Shown here: piece by piece, positions 49,582-61,744 of the stretch
Layout: every line of letters begins with the position of its first letter
How positions within the stretch are numbered: the first letter of the stretch is position 1
DNA from: Neurospora crassa OR74A
Taxonomy: Eukaryota > Ascomycota > Sordariomycetes > Sordariales > Sordariaceae
Length of the DNA stretch: 64,000 nt
Direction of reading: 5' to 3'
Assembly: GCF_000182925.2 (NCBI RefSeq)
Contig: NW_011929459.1
Coordinates: forward strand, 28,501-92,500
Program-made: the position numbers and the translations under genes
Notes under the pieces: generated by a model
The model's input: only the letters and a program-made list of their open reading frames with translations
Told to the model about the DNA's origin: nothing
The model's database searches: none

Positions 49582-52500
49582 TTGACCTCGGATTAGGTAA
49601 GAATACCCGCTAAATTTAAATATATTAATAAGCAGAGGAAAAAAAACTAATAGGGATTGTTTTAGTAATAGTGAGTGAAGCGGTAATAGTTTAAATTTGA
49701 AATTTAGCTTCGGCCTGAATTGTAATTTATAGAGGAAGCTTTTAGTAAGGCACCTTTTAAATCCCCTAGAATAGGGCGCTATAGAGGGTGAGAGCCTTAT
49801 ATAATTGGATGTCGATTTAATATAAAGTTCCTTTAATAAATCGAATAATTTAGGAATATTATTTAAAATAGAAGGTAAATTTCTTCTAAAGTTAAATATT
49901 AGTTAGAGATTAATAGCGTATAAGTAGAGTAATTGAAAGATAAAAAGCACTTTAAAAAGAGGGTTAAATAGTATATAAAATTATTAAAAAGGAAATATTT
50001 GTAATTAGATTTATATTATTCTAATTATCCAATATTCTTACTAGTATATTTAGGACGGTTTAAGCTAGTATTAATTTTAGTAGGGGGATAAAGGTTTAGG
50101 GAATATAGCTCTTCCGGGAGTGTTATAACTCCGGGTGTAATGCCCTCGCTAGGACCGAAGTTCGTATATTTGTAAGGATATTAGTGTAATAGTTATTAAT
50201 AATCCGTTTTGAAATACGAATTAAGGAATTAAGGTTTTGTACGAGTGTTTGGGTGTAAAACCCGTATGTGTAATGAAAGTAAATGTAGGTGAGAGTTTCG
50301 GTATATTATCGACCGATTTTAATATATTCGGATAAATTTAAATAAGAGTGTTAAACCTTAGACCCGAAAAATAGTAAATTATATTTAGATAAGGTGAAGT
50401 TAGAGGAAATTTTGGTAGAGGTTTATAGCGGTTTTAATGTGCAAATTGATTATTAAATTTAAGTATAGGGGTGAAAGATTAATTAAATTATTTAGTAGTT
50501 GGTTACTGCCGAAGTTTCTCTTAGGATAGTAGTATTATTCTTTAGTTTTATAAGGTAAAGCGAATGATTAGGGATTCGGGGGCGCTTTTTAGCCTTTATT
50601 TATTCTTAAACTTTAAATATATAAGAAGTCCTTATTATTTAATTGAATATAGGTATTCGAATATACTAATATTAGTAGGCTATTTTTAGTAAATAGAATT
50701 AGCAATATGAGATAAATTGAATGTAGGGTTAAAGTACTAGAATAGACGTTTATTAAATATTATAAAAAGTATTAATATATTTTAATAGTAGGATGGTGGC
50801 TATAGAAGTCGGAATCCGTTAAAAATTGTGTAATAATTTACCTACTAAATATATTAGCCTTAAAAATAGATAGCGCTTAAGTATCCTACTTATACTCCGC
50901 CCTTAGGGTAGAAACGATGTTCTAAGGAGTAGGCAGTTGTAGAAGTTAATAATAAAGCTTAGGGCGTAAGCCCGGGTCGAACGGCTTTTAGTATAGATCT
51001 TGGTAGTAATAGTAAATATTTTAATAAGAATTTGAAGGATTAAAGTAGAGAAAGGTTTTATGTAAATAGTGGTTGGATATAGGTTAATTAATTTTAAGCT
51101 ATAGGGAAGTTCTATTTTAAAGGGGTATTTGTACCCTATATAGTGAAAGGGAAGCTAGTTAATATTCCGGCACTTAGATATAGGTTTTGTATAGTAATGC
51201 AATTAAATGCGGAGATAACGGCGGGGGCCCCGGGTAGAATTTTCTTTTCTTCTTAATAGTCTATTATTTTGAAAATAGTTTGTTTGGAGATAGGGTTTAA
51301 TAGCCGGAAGAGTCCGATACTTTTATCGGGTCCGGTATACTTTCGATATCCCTTAAAAATCTGTAGGAGGGAATAATTCTTATATTAGGTTGTACTTATA
51401 ATTGTAGTAGGTTTCTAAAGTGAATAGCCTCTAGTTAATAGAATAATGTAAATAAAGGAAGTTGGTAAAATAGATCTATAATTTCGGGAAAAGGATTGGC
51501 TCTAAGGGTTAGGTATATCGGGTTTTGGGTAGACGCTTTAGGAGTAGATTGCTATTAGTTGGGTAATTAGCCGGCGGCTTTTAGTATTCGGGTATAGAAG
51601 CCTTTAATAGATTTCGGTTGTCCGGCGTATATTTAATAACCAATTTAGAATTAGTATAAATAGGGGGAATTTAATTGTTTAATTAAAATATAGTATTGCG
51701 ATAGTTAGAAAGTGGTGTTAATGTAATGTGATTTTTGCCTAGTGTTTTGAATATTAAAGTGAAGAAATTTAATTAAATGTAGGTAAATAGTAGGAGTAAC
51801 TATAATTTTCTTAAGGTAATTAAATACTTCGTTATTTAATTAGTAATATATATAAATAAATTAATGAGATTCCTATTGTCCCTATTTACTATCTAGCGAA
51901 ACTATAGTTAAGGGAACGGGTTTAGTAGAATTAGTGGGGAAAGAAGACCCTATTAAATTTAATTTTAGTTTAATATTATAAAAAGATATAGGAGGTGTAG
52001 AATAGGTAGGAGCTTCGGCGCCGGTAAAATATTACTATTCTTATTATTTTTTTATTTATTTAATTAAGTAGGGCTGGATTTTTATTCAATTTTTAGTTTT
52101 AAAGTCCTTTGTAGGCCGACCTAGGTTGAAGATATTATTAAGTGGGGAGTTTAGTTGGGGCGGTACATTTGTTAAATTATAATGTAGGTGTCCTAAGGGG
52201 GGTTTATGGAGAATAGAAATTTTTAGTAGAATAAAAGGGTAAAAGTCCCTTTGATTTTGATTTTTAGTGTGAATACAAATTATAAAAGTGTAGCCTATCA
52301 ATCCTTTAATCCCTCGAAATTTGAAGTTAGAAGTATTAGAAAAGTTACTATAGGGATAATTGGTTTATAGCGGCTAAGTATTTATAATAATATTACTTTT
52401 TAATCTTTCGATATCGGCTCTTTCTATTATACCGAAGTAGAATTTAGTAAGCGTTAGATTGTTTACCTATTAATAAGGAATGTAAGTTGGGTTTAGACTA

Positions 52501-52918
52501 TTATAAGATAGGTTAGTTTTACCCTATTAATAACCTTATTATAATAGTAATTGAGTTTAGTATGAGAGGAACTGCTTATTTAGATAATTGGTTTTTATAG
52601 TTGTCCGACTGGGTAGTGCTGCAACGCTACTATTTATTGGATAATAATTGAATACTTTTAAATTAGAATCTATATTAGAATACGATAATACTTCTAATAT
52701 ATTGTAGACGTATAAAAATAAACTCCGGCTTTATATTTTAATAAACAATTCTTCCGTTAGCCTTAAAGTAGCTAGTAGTAATTCGCGTATTGTAATTTTA
52801 ATATACATTAGATTAAATCCTTTATAGATAATTTAAATGTACGAAAGGGTCTTATAAGTAGTAGAATAACTTTATTATTACAATTTATTGAAGGTAAGCC
52901 CTCCTTCGCTTAGATTTT
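49582..52918 (+). rRNA. 28S rRNA pseudogene, unit 6
   Basis: The LSU copy starts TTGACCTCGGATTAGGTAAG. Its 3' part (about 51400-52300) is biased to C-to-T with G kept (GTTGGGGCGGTACATTTGTT, AGTGTGAATACAAATTATAA). The sarcin-ricin loop at 52559 has a C-to-T (AGTATGAGAGGAACTGC). The peptidyl-transferase segment reads ATAGGGATAATTGGTTTATA. An antisense open frame at 52086-52301 is a chance reading of this gene. Confidence 0.96.
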
Positions 52919-53870
52919 TTAATAGAAGGGTCCGCCTAATAAGTAAGTATTTATTAGAGGGTCCCCTCGAAATTTAATTATTAGAACTTAAAAGGGCGAA
53001 AGCGCTTTACCGGAGGGAAAGTATAGGGTAAATAAGAATAAGAAGGGGATTTAATTAAGTTTAACATTTCTTGGGTTTGAATAATATTACCCTAGGGGCG
53101 CGGGCGGGCCGGGTATAAAGGGTCTACCGTACTAGTAACTAATTTATAGAAAGCTCGGTAGCTATATATAGTATATACTTAGGGAAGTGTCGACCGGCGT
53201 AATATATACGGGCACGGCTAGGCCGGGCCTTTGTAAATCTTGGTGGTTGTAGTAGGTAGGGTAGGTAAGAATAACCGACCGAGTAGCGGCAGGGTAGGAG
53301 CGACCGGGTAGGCGAGTAATTTTTAGGTAAACTTGTAGTTTTAGATAAGTAAATATATTCGCAACTGGGTTAGGTACGGCGCTAGGTAAGTAAGTACGTT
53401 CGAATTATATAAGGTAGCGTAGAAAAGAGAGGGTAAGTAAGTGCGTCCGGGCGGGTTAAGTATATAGGGTAGATAAGTATATTTAAGTATAGAATTTTTA
53501 TATAGATAGTAACTATATTAGGAAGGTAAGGGCGAGGGCCTGTGTAGGGTAGGTAAGAAGGACCGAGAGGCTTAGGGGGGCTAAAGGGTTATTTTCTAGT
53601 TCCTATTAAGAAGGGTTTATTGAAGGAAAGGGTAGGGTGGTAGTAGGAGGGGGTAGGTAAGTAAAGAAGCTATATAGTTAAATAAAAGTATTTATAACCT
53701 TTTTATTAAAAGATGTAGTAGGGTAGGTAGGAAAAGGTTATATGGGATTGTATTTTTATATAAGGTAAAGGTATAAAGGGGGAGGTTATTTTTTTAATTT
53801 CTAGGTAAGCGAGGCGGTAAGTAGGCTACTTAGGCTGGGAATAGTTTAGTCTTTAAGGGGGGAGCGAAAA

Positions 53871-54220
53871 TTTCTTTCTTCTTTTTCTTTTCCTTTTTTA
53901 TTTATTTATTTTTTTTCTTTCTTCTTTTTCTCCTCCCTCTTTCTTTTTCCTACTTTTATCCTCTTTATTACTCTTCCTCCTCCCTTTCCTTTCCTCTCCG
54001 TTTTCCTTCGTTTTAGTCCTTTTTTTTTTTTTTCTTCCTTTTTCTTTTTTCTTTTTAGCTTTTAACCTCTTTTTAAGGCTTTCCTCTTTTAATATTTCTT
54101 TCCTTATACCTCCAAACCCCCCTCCGTTCCCTTCTTTTGTATTATATCTATATAAGGATAAAAAAGTAATATGATTAATATGTAAATAAAATAAAGAAGG
54201 TTCTTATTCTTCTTTTCTTT

Positions 54221-54266
<46 letters not shown>
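53871..54266 (+). repeat. Polypyrimidine tract and poly-T run (45 T), spacer G
   Basis: The C/T tract spans 53871 to about 54138, then 45 T at 54222-54266. Inside the C/T tract, C-to-T change has made a second, shorter T run near 54020-54032. Confidence 0.95.
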
Positions 54267-54269
<3 letters not shown>

Positions 54270-54976
54270 TATATTTTTCTTACTTTCCTTCTACCTTTTT
54301 ACTTTTATAATATCTTGCCCCCTTAGTAAGCTTCTTCCTTTCTTTTTCTTTTTATTCTTCTTTTCGTCCTCTTGTTCTACTTTTAAATCTTTATTAAGTA
54401 AGGGCATTTATAAAGTAAATAAATACTTTTAGAGTAGTAGGAGCCGGATTATAATAAGGGTAGAGGTTTTTTTTATAAATATAGGAAGAAAAAGGTATTC
54501 AGAGGCAACTAAATCGATTAATTAGAACCTATACAGTTTTAAATAAATTATTAGGGAAGGGTAAGTAAATAATTAATAGTAGGAAAGAAGAAAAAGAAGA
54601 AAAAAAGAAAAAAAAAAAAGAAATTTTGAAAGTAATAGAAGAAGAAGGGTAGTAGAATTTAGGGGGTATAAATAATTAATAGAGTAAGTAGGGTATTAGG
54701 TAGCTTTAGTTATATAGGTAGGGAGGATATATTGAGGTTAGTATATTAATAAAGAAGGTTAAATTAGTAAATATAAAAAGAAAAAAATAAGAGTAATATA
54801 AATACTTTTAATATAGTTATAAAATATTGTAAATTATATTAAGGAAGATAAAAAGTAATTAGTTTTTTACTTAATAGAAACGTAGTTTGAGTAGATGCTA
54901 TAGGGTAGGTATATTTGCTTTATATAAGAAAGGTGCGGCTGAAGTTAAAAAAGTAGAAGAGGGAAAGGTAGTAAAG

Positions 54977-55263
54977 GGTAGTACTTACCGAATATAAGGT
55001 AGGTAAGAACGACCGGGTAAGTAAGGAAGGTGTAATCGACCTTTGGAAGCCGAAGTTTTAAAAAGGAAAATTGTAAGTAGGTAGTACTTATTAAATATAG
55101 GGTAGGTAAGAATTATAGGGTAAGTACGACGGATTTATATAAGAAAGGTAAGATTAAAATTGAAAAGAAAAAAGTAGTAGGTAGGTAGTACCTACCGAGT
55201 ATAGGGTAAATAGGAATAACTGGGTAGGTAAGGAAGGTATAATTAATTTAATAAGGAAGGCGT
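54977..55263 (+). repeat. Three 103-bp IGS subrepeats, spacer G
   Basis: Copies start at 54977, 55080 and about 55184. The second reads GGTAGTACTTATTAAATATA. Confidence 0.75.
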
Positions 55264-55432
55264 AGTCTTTATAAATTTAGAGTGAGATTCTTAAGAAGGT
55301 ACAACCTAATTGGGTAGTTAGGTGGCTATAAATCAATTTTTAAAATTTCCTATATTAAGGAATTTCGCGGGAATTAAAAAGTCGCAGTTTAGACCGTCGG
55401 GCTATACTATCCTTAGATTCAAGGTTAGAGGG

Positions 55433-55439
55433 TATATAA
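55433..55439 (+). promoter_or_regulatory. Candidate RNA polymerase I core promoter box, unit 7
   Basis: TATATAAGAAGGAGCGGCGG lies 680 bp before 18S, with GACCGTCGGGCTATACTATC about 40 bp upstream. The box is unchanged in this lightly mutated unit, which argues that TATATAA is ancestral rather than made by RIP. Confidence 0.42.
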
Positions 55440-56112
55440 GAAGGAGCGGCGGAGAATAATAGGAAAGAGCGAGTAGTAAGACTATTTAATCGTCCCTACC
55501 TCCGGCTCCCTTTTATAGGTATAAGTAAAAATATATAGGGCCTACTCTACCTAGAAGCTTTCTATAGGAGGACTACTTTAGCCTATAGCCTAGGCACCTT
55601 CCCGCAGTAACCTACAAAGGAAATTAAATTCTAATTTATAGAGTATTATTATTGTATAGCTCCCTACAATCTACCGGGGAATTAATATTAATAGTATAAA
55701 CTACTTTAGCACTATTTTAGTAAGGGTTCTACCTCTACCGGGCGGTATTTGAAAAGATCCTATAGGCGCTAGGGAGTATTTTATAAACGCCGAAGGGTAG
55801 GCTTTATAAATAATTAGCCGTTGGTTAAATTTATTTATAAGCCGCCGGGGGTATTAGCTAATTAGGGAAGCCTTCGGATAGAACCTTCTATACTAGGCCT
55901 CCTTTTAAGGCGTATAGGTAATGTATAAGAGGCGCTCTACACTTTCCTATCCTCCTACCGATTGCGCTCTGGAGAATTTAGGAGGGGAAAGTAAATATGT
56001 ATTTTAAAGTAAGTTCGGCCCTATTATACGAACTTCGGACCGTTTACCTTCGTAATTTTATAAATTTTTCTACTCATTTACAAACGGTTGGCTTTTCTAA
56101 GCGTACGATAGT

Positions 56113-57908
56113 TACTTAGTTAATTCTATTAGTAATTATATACTTATTTCAAAGATTAAGCTATATATATTTAAATTTAAGCAATTAAACTACGAAATTG
56201 CAAATAGTTTATTAAATTAGTTATAATTTATTTAATAATACCTTACTATATAAATAACCGTAGTAATTTTAGAGCTAATATATACTAAAAACCCCAACTT
56301 CGGAAGGGGTATATTTATTAGATTAAAAACTAATACCCTTCGGGGCTAACTAGTAATTTATAATAACTTTTCGAATCGTATAGTTTTGTACTAGTAATAG
56401 TTTATTTAAATTTCTACCTTATTAATTTTCAACGGTTAGGTTTTAGCTAACTATAGTAATAACGGGTAACGGAGGGTTAGAGCTCAACCCCGGAGAAGGA
56501 GTTTAAAAAACGGCTACTATATCTAAGGAAGGTAGTAGGCGCGTAAATTACCTAATTCCGATACGGGGAGGTAGTAATAATAAATATTAATATAGGGCTT
56601 TTTTAGGTCTTATAATTGGAATGAATATAATTTAAATCCCTTAACGAAGAATAATTGGAAGGCAAGTTTAGTACTAGTAGCCGCAGTAATTCTAATTCCA
56701 ATAGCGTATATTAAAGTTATTAAGGTTAAAAAGCTCGTAGTTGAACCTTGGGTTCGGTCCGTCAGTCCGCCTTACTATATATATTAATTAGGTCGGGCCT
56801 TTTTTCCTAGAGAACCGTATACCCTTTACTAGGTATATTGGGGAACTAGGACTTTTACTATAAATAAATCAGATCGCTTAAAGAAGGTCTATACTCGAAT
56901 ATACTAATATAAAATAATAAAATAGGATATATAATTCTATTTTATTAGTTTCTAGGACCGCTATAATAATTAATAAGGACAATCAGGAGTATTAATATTT
57001 AATTATTAGAAGTGAAATTCTTGGATTTATTAAAGATTAACTATTACAAAAGTATTTACTAAGGATGTTTTTATTAATTAGGAACGAAAGTTAGGGGATT
57101 AAAGACAATTAAATACCGTCGTAGTTTTAACTATAAATTATACCAATTAGGGATTGGACGGTATTATTTTTTAATCCGTTCGGTACCTTACAATAAATTA
57201 AAATATTTGGACTCTTAGAGGAATATAGTTGCAAGGCTGAAATTTAAAGAAATTAATGGAAGGGTACTACTAGGGGTAGAGCCTACAGTTTAATTTAACT
57301 CAATACGGGGAAACTCACCAGGTCTAGATACAATGAGGATTGATAAATTGAGAGCTCTTTTTTAATTTTGTAGGTAATAGTATATAGCCGTTCTTAGTTA
57401 GTAGAGTGATTTATCTACTTAATTATAATAATAAATAAGACTTTAATTTACTAAATAGCCTATATTACTTTAGTAGTACGCTAGCTTTTTAGAAGGATTA
57501 TTGGTTTAAGCCGATGGAAATTTAAGGTAATAATAGGTCTATAATGCCCTTAAATATTCTAGGCCGTACGCGCGCTATATTAATATAATTAGCGAGTACT
57601 CTCTTAGCCGGAAGGTCCGGGTAATTTTATTAAATTGTATTGTACTAGGGATAAAGTATTGTAATTATTACTCTTTAACGAAGAATCCCTAATAAGCGTA
57701 AATTATTAATTTATATTAATTACATCCCTACCCTTTATATATACCGCCCGTCGCTACTACTAATTGAATAGCTTAGTAAGGCTTCCAGATTAGCCTAGGG
57801 AGGTCGGTAACGACTACCTAAGGCCGGAAAGCTATCCAAATTCGGTTATTTAAAGGAAGTAAAAGTTGTAATAAGGTTTCTATTAGTAAATTAGCGGAGG
57901 GATTATTA
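56113..57908 (+). rRNA. 18S rRNA pseudogene, unit 7 (less mutated)
   Basis: The SSU copy is 1796 bp. The 530-loop at 56671 reads GTACTAGTAGCCGCAGTAAT, and AAAAAGCTCGTAGTTGAACC after it is intact. The decoding region at 57738 reads TATATACCGCCCGTCGCTAC. Late in the gene, AACTCACCAGGTCTAGATAC keeps several CpA steps. Even so, the 5' end (TACTTAGTTAATTCTATTAG) and decoding bases are changed, so it is still called non-functional. Confidence 0.96.
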
Positions 57909-58098
57909 TAGAATTGTAAAACTCTTACAAACTATCGCGAATCTTACCTATACAGTTGCCTTAGCGCTAACGGTCCGGAAAGGCCTTCGGACCCTCCTAA
58001 ATCCTCGGGTTTCCTACTCGTAGGAGGCTGCCCGCCGGAATGCCGAAATTAAACTCTTAATATTTTATATCTCTCTAAATAAACTTTTAAATAAATTA
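57909..58098 (+). other. ITS1, unit 7
   Basis: This 190-bp spacer keeps CTATCGCGAATCTTACCTAT, GGTCCGGAAAGGCCTTCGGA and GAGGCTGCCCGCCGGAATGC. The agreement with Neurospora or Sordaria ITS1, recalled from memory, is clearest in this copy. Confidence 0.94.
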
Positions 58099-58255
58099 AA
58101 ACTTTTAATAACGGATCTTTTAGTTCTAATATTGATGAAGAACGTAGCGAAATACGATAAGTAATATAAATTACAAAATTTAGTAAATCATCGAATCTTT
58201 GAACGTATATTGTACTCGCTAGTATTTTAGCGAATATACCTATTCGAACGTTATT
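58099..58255 (+). rRNA. 5.8S rRNA pseudogene, unit 7 (less mutated)
   Basis: TTGATGAAGAACGTAGCGAA and ATCATCGAATCTTTGAACGT are nearly normal, and the 28S-pairing element is the best of all seven. The middle (AATATAAATTACAAAATTTA) carries G-to-A changes. Confidence 0.95.
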
Positions 58256-58407
58256 TCAACTATTAAGCTCTATTTGTATTAGGAATCTATAACTATTTAC
58301 GGTCCTTTAAAATCAATAGCGGGTTCGCTAGTTATACCGAGTATAGTAATTTTATATCGCTATAGTTGTACGGTAGGTTCTTACTATAAAACCCCCTATT
58401 TCTAAAA
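58256..58407 (+). other. ITS2, unit 7
   Basis: This 152-bp spacer keeps CAATAGCGGGTTCGCTAGTT and ATACCGAGTATAGTAATTTT with TATCGCTATAG. The 5' stem is damaged (GAATCTATAACTATTTACGG). Confidence 0.93.
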
Positions 58408-61400
58408 TTAACCTCGGATTAGGTAGGAATACCCGCTGAATTTAAGTATATTAATAAGCGGAGGAAAAAAAATTAATAGGGATTGCCTTAGTAATAGCGA
58501 ATGAAGCGGTAATAGTTTAAATTTGAAATTTAGCTTCGACCTAAATTGTAATTTATAGAGGAAGCTTTTAGTGAGGCACCTTCTAAATCCTTTAGAACAG
58601 AGCGTTATAAAGAGTAAAAGCCTTATATAGTCGGATGCTAATCTAATATAAAGCTCCTTCGATGAATTAAATAGTTTAGGAATATTATTTAAAATAGGAA
58701 GTAAATTTCTTCTAAAATTAAATACCGGCTAGAGATTGATAGTATATAAATAGAGTAATTGAAAGATGAAAAGTATTTTAAAAAGAGGGTTAAATAGTAT
58801 ATGAAATTATTGAAAGGGAAGTATTTGTAATTAGACTTGCGCCGTTCTAATTATTTAGTATTCTTACTAGTATATTTAGGACGGTTTAGGCTAGTATTAA
58901 TTTTAGTAGGGGGATAAAGGTCTAAGGAACGTAGCTCCTCCGGGAGTATTATAGTCCCGGGTATAATACCTTCGCCGGGACTAAGGTTCGCGTATTTATA
59001 AGGATATTAGTATAATAGTTATTAATAACCTGTTTTGAAATACGGATTAAGGAATTAAAGTTTTATGCGAGTATTTGGGTATAAAATCTATATATGTAAT
59101 AAAAATAAATATAAGTGAGAGCTTCGGTGTATTATCGACCGATTTTAATATATTCGGATAGATTTGAGTAAGAATATTAAACCTTGGACCTAAAAAATAG
59201 TAAACTATACTTAGATAGGGTAAAGCTAGAGGAAACTCTAGTAGAGGCTCGTAGCGGTTTTAACGTATAAATCGATTATTAAATTTAAGTATGGGGGCGA
59301 AAGACTAATTGAATTATTTAGTAGCTAATTATTACCGAAGTTTCCCTTAGGATAGTAGTATTATTCTTTAGTTTTATAAGGTAAAGCGAATGATTAGGGA
59401 CTCGGGGGCGCTTTTTAACCTTCATCTATTCTTAAATTTTAAATATATAAGAAACCCTTATTATTTAATTGAATGTAGGTATTTAAATATATTAATATTA
59501 GTAGGCTATTTTTGGTAAGTAGAACTAGCGATGCGGAATAAACTAAACGCGGGGTTAAAGTGCTAGAGTAGACGCTTATTAAATACTATAAAAGGTATTA
59601 GTATATTTTAATAGTAGGACGGTGGCTATAGAAGTCGGAATCCGTTAAGGACTATATAATAATTTACTTACTAAATATACTAGCCTTGAAAATAGATAGC
59701 GCTTAAGTATCCTACCTATACTCCGCCCTTAGGGTAGAAATAATGCCCTAAGGAGTAGGCGGCTATGGAGGTTAGTAATAAAGTTTAGGGCGTGAGCCCG
59801 GGTCGAACGGCCTCTAGTATAGATCTTAGTAGTAGTAGCAAATATTTTAATAAGAATTTGAAGGACCGAAGTGGGGAAAGGTTCTATATAAATAGCGGTT
59901 GGATATAGGTTAGTCGATTCTAAGCTATAGGGAAGTTCTATTTTAAAGGGGTACTTATACCCCGTATAGCGAAAGGGAAGCCGGTTAATATTCCGGTACT
60001 TAGATATAGGTTTTGTATAGTAATGCAACTAAATGTAGAGACGATAGCGGAGGCCCCGGGTAGAATTCTCTTTTCTTCTTAACGGTCTATTACTTTAAAA
60101 ATAATTTATTTAGAGATAGGGTTTAATGGCCGGAAGAGCCCGATACTTCTATTAGGTCCGGTACGCTCTCAATGTCCTTTAAAAATCCGCGGGAGGGAAT
60201 AATTCTTACGCTAGGTCGTACTTATAACTGTAGCAGGTCTCTAAGGTAAATAGCCTCTAGTTAATAGAATAATATAGATAAAGGAAATTGGTAAAATAGA
60301 TCTGTAACTTTAGGAAAAGGATTGGTTCTAAGGGTTGGGTACGTTGGGCTTTAGGCAAACGCCTTAGGAGTAGATCGCTACTAGCCGGGTAACTGGCCGG
60401 CGGCTTTTAGTATCTGGGTATAGAAGCTTTTAATAGACTTCGGTCGTCCGGCGTATATTTAATAACTAACTTAGAATTAATACGGATAGGGGGAATTTAA
60501 TTATCTAATTAAAATATAGTATTATAATGGCTAAAAAGTGGTATTAACGTAATGTGATTTTTGCCTAGTGCTTTGAATGTTAAAGTGAAGAAATTCAACT
60601 AAGCGCGGGTAAATAGTGGGAGTAACTATAATTCTTTTAAGGTAGTTAAATGCTTCGTTATTTAATTAGTAATGCGTATAAATAGATTAATAAGATTCCT
60701 ACTATCCCTATCTATTATTTAGCGAAATTATAATTAAGGGAACGGGTTTGGTAGAATTAGCGGGGAAAGAAGACCCTATTGAATTTAATTCTAGTTTAAT
60801 ATTGTAAAAAGATATAGGAGGTGTAGAATAGGTGGGAGCTTCGGCGCCGGTGAAATACTACTACTCCTATTGTTTTTTTACTTATTTAATTAAGTAGGGC
60901 TGGATTTTCGTTTAATTTCTAATTTTAAGGTCCTTCGCGGGCCGACCCAAGTTAAAGATATTATTAGGTAGGGAGTTTGGCTAGGGCGGTACATTTATTA
61001 AACTATAACGTAGGTGTCCTAAGGGGGGCTTATAGAGAATAGAAATCTCTAGTAGAATAAAAGGGTAAAAGTCCCTTTAATTTTGATTTTCAATGTGAAT
61101 ACAAACTATAAAAGTATAGCCTATCGATCCTTTAGTCCCTCGAAATTTAAGGCTAGAGGTGCCAGAAAAATTACTATAGGGATAATTAGTTTGTAGTGGC
61201 TAAACGTTTATAGCGACGTCGCTTTTTAATCCTTCAATATCGGCTCTTCCTATTATACCGAAGTAGAATTCGGTAAGCGTTAGATTGTTTACTTATTAAT
61301 AGGGAACGTGAGTTGGGTTTAGACTGTTGTAAGATAGGTTAGTTTTACCCTACTAATAACCTTATTGTAATAGTAATTAAATTTAGTACGAGAGGAACTG

Positions 61401-61744
61401 CTTATTTAAATAATTAGTTTTTACGGTTATCCAACCGGGTAGTACCGCGACGCTACTATCTGTTAAATAATGGCTAAACGCCTCTAAATTAAAATCTATA
61501 CCAGAACACAATAATACCTCCAGCATATTATAAACGTATAAGAATAAACTCCGGCCTCGTATTTTAGCAAGCGATTCCTCCGTTAGCCTTAAAGTAGCCA
61601 GCGGTAATTCGCGTATTGTAATTTTAACACGCGCTAGATTAAATCCTTTGCAAACGACTTAAATGTACGAAAAGGTCCTATAAGTAGTAGAGTAGCTTTA
61701 TTATTACAATCTGCTGAGGGTAAGCCCTCCTTCGCCTAAATTTC
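58408..61744 (+). rRNA. 28S rRNA pseudogene, unit 7 (less mutated)
   Basis: The LSU copy is about 3337 bp. The sarcin-ricin loop at 61385 is intact in its core (AGTACGAGAGGAACTGC). GTTTATAGCGACGTCGCTTT near 61206 is close to normal. The peptidyl-transferase segment near 61175 still reads ATAGGGATAATTAGTTTGTA. The 3' end keeps ATCTGCTGAGGGTAAGCCCT and CCTTCGCCTAAATTTCCC, the clearest view of the gene's end. A 99-codon antisense frame at 59729-60028 is a by-product of few stop codons, not a gene. Confidence 0.96.

Larger units (their letters stand above)
52919..56112. other. Spacer G: IGS plus 5' external spacer (3194 bp)
   Basis: Complete spacer, 3149 bp plus a 45-T run, exactly the size of spacer B. 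GAGGGTCCCCT lies at 52957 and a damaged hairpin (ACTT-AAAA-GGGC) at 52986. The region keeps GGGGCGCGGGCGGGCCGGGT near 53095-53114. The polypurine tract is at 54582-54623. No gene is seen. Confidence 0.9.

Noticed and set aside
59729-60028. 99-codon antisense open frame
   Set aside because: It lies wholly inside the 28S copy of unit 7 on the opposite strand, and equivalent frames are broken in the other units.
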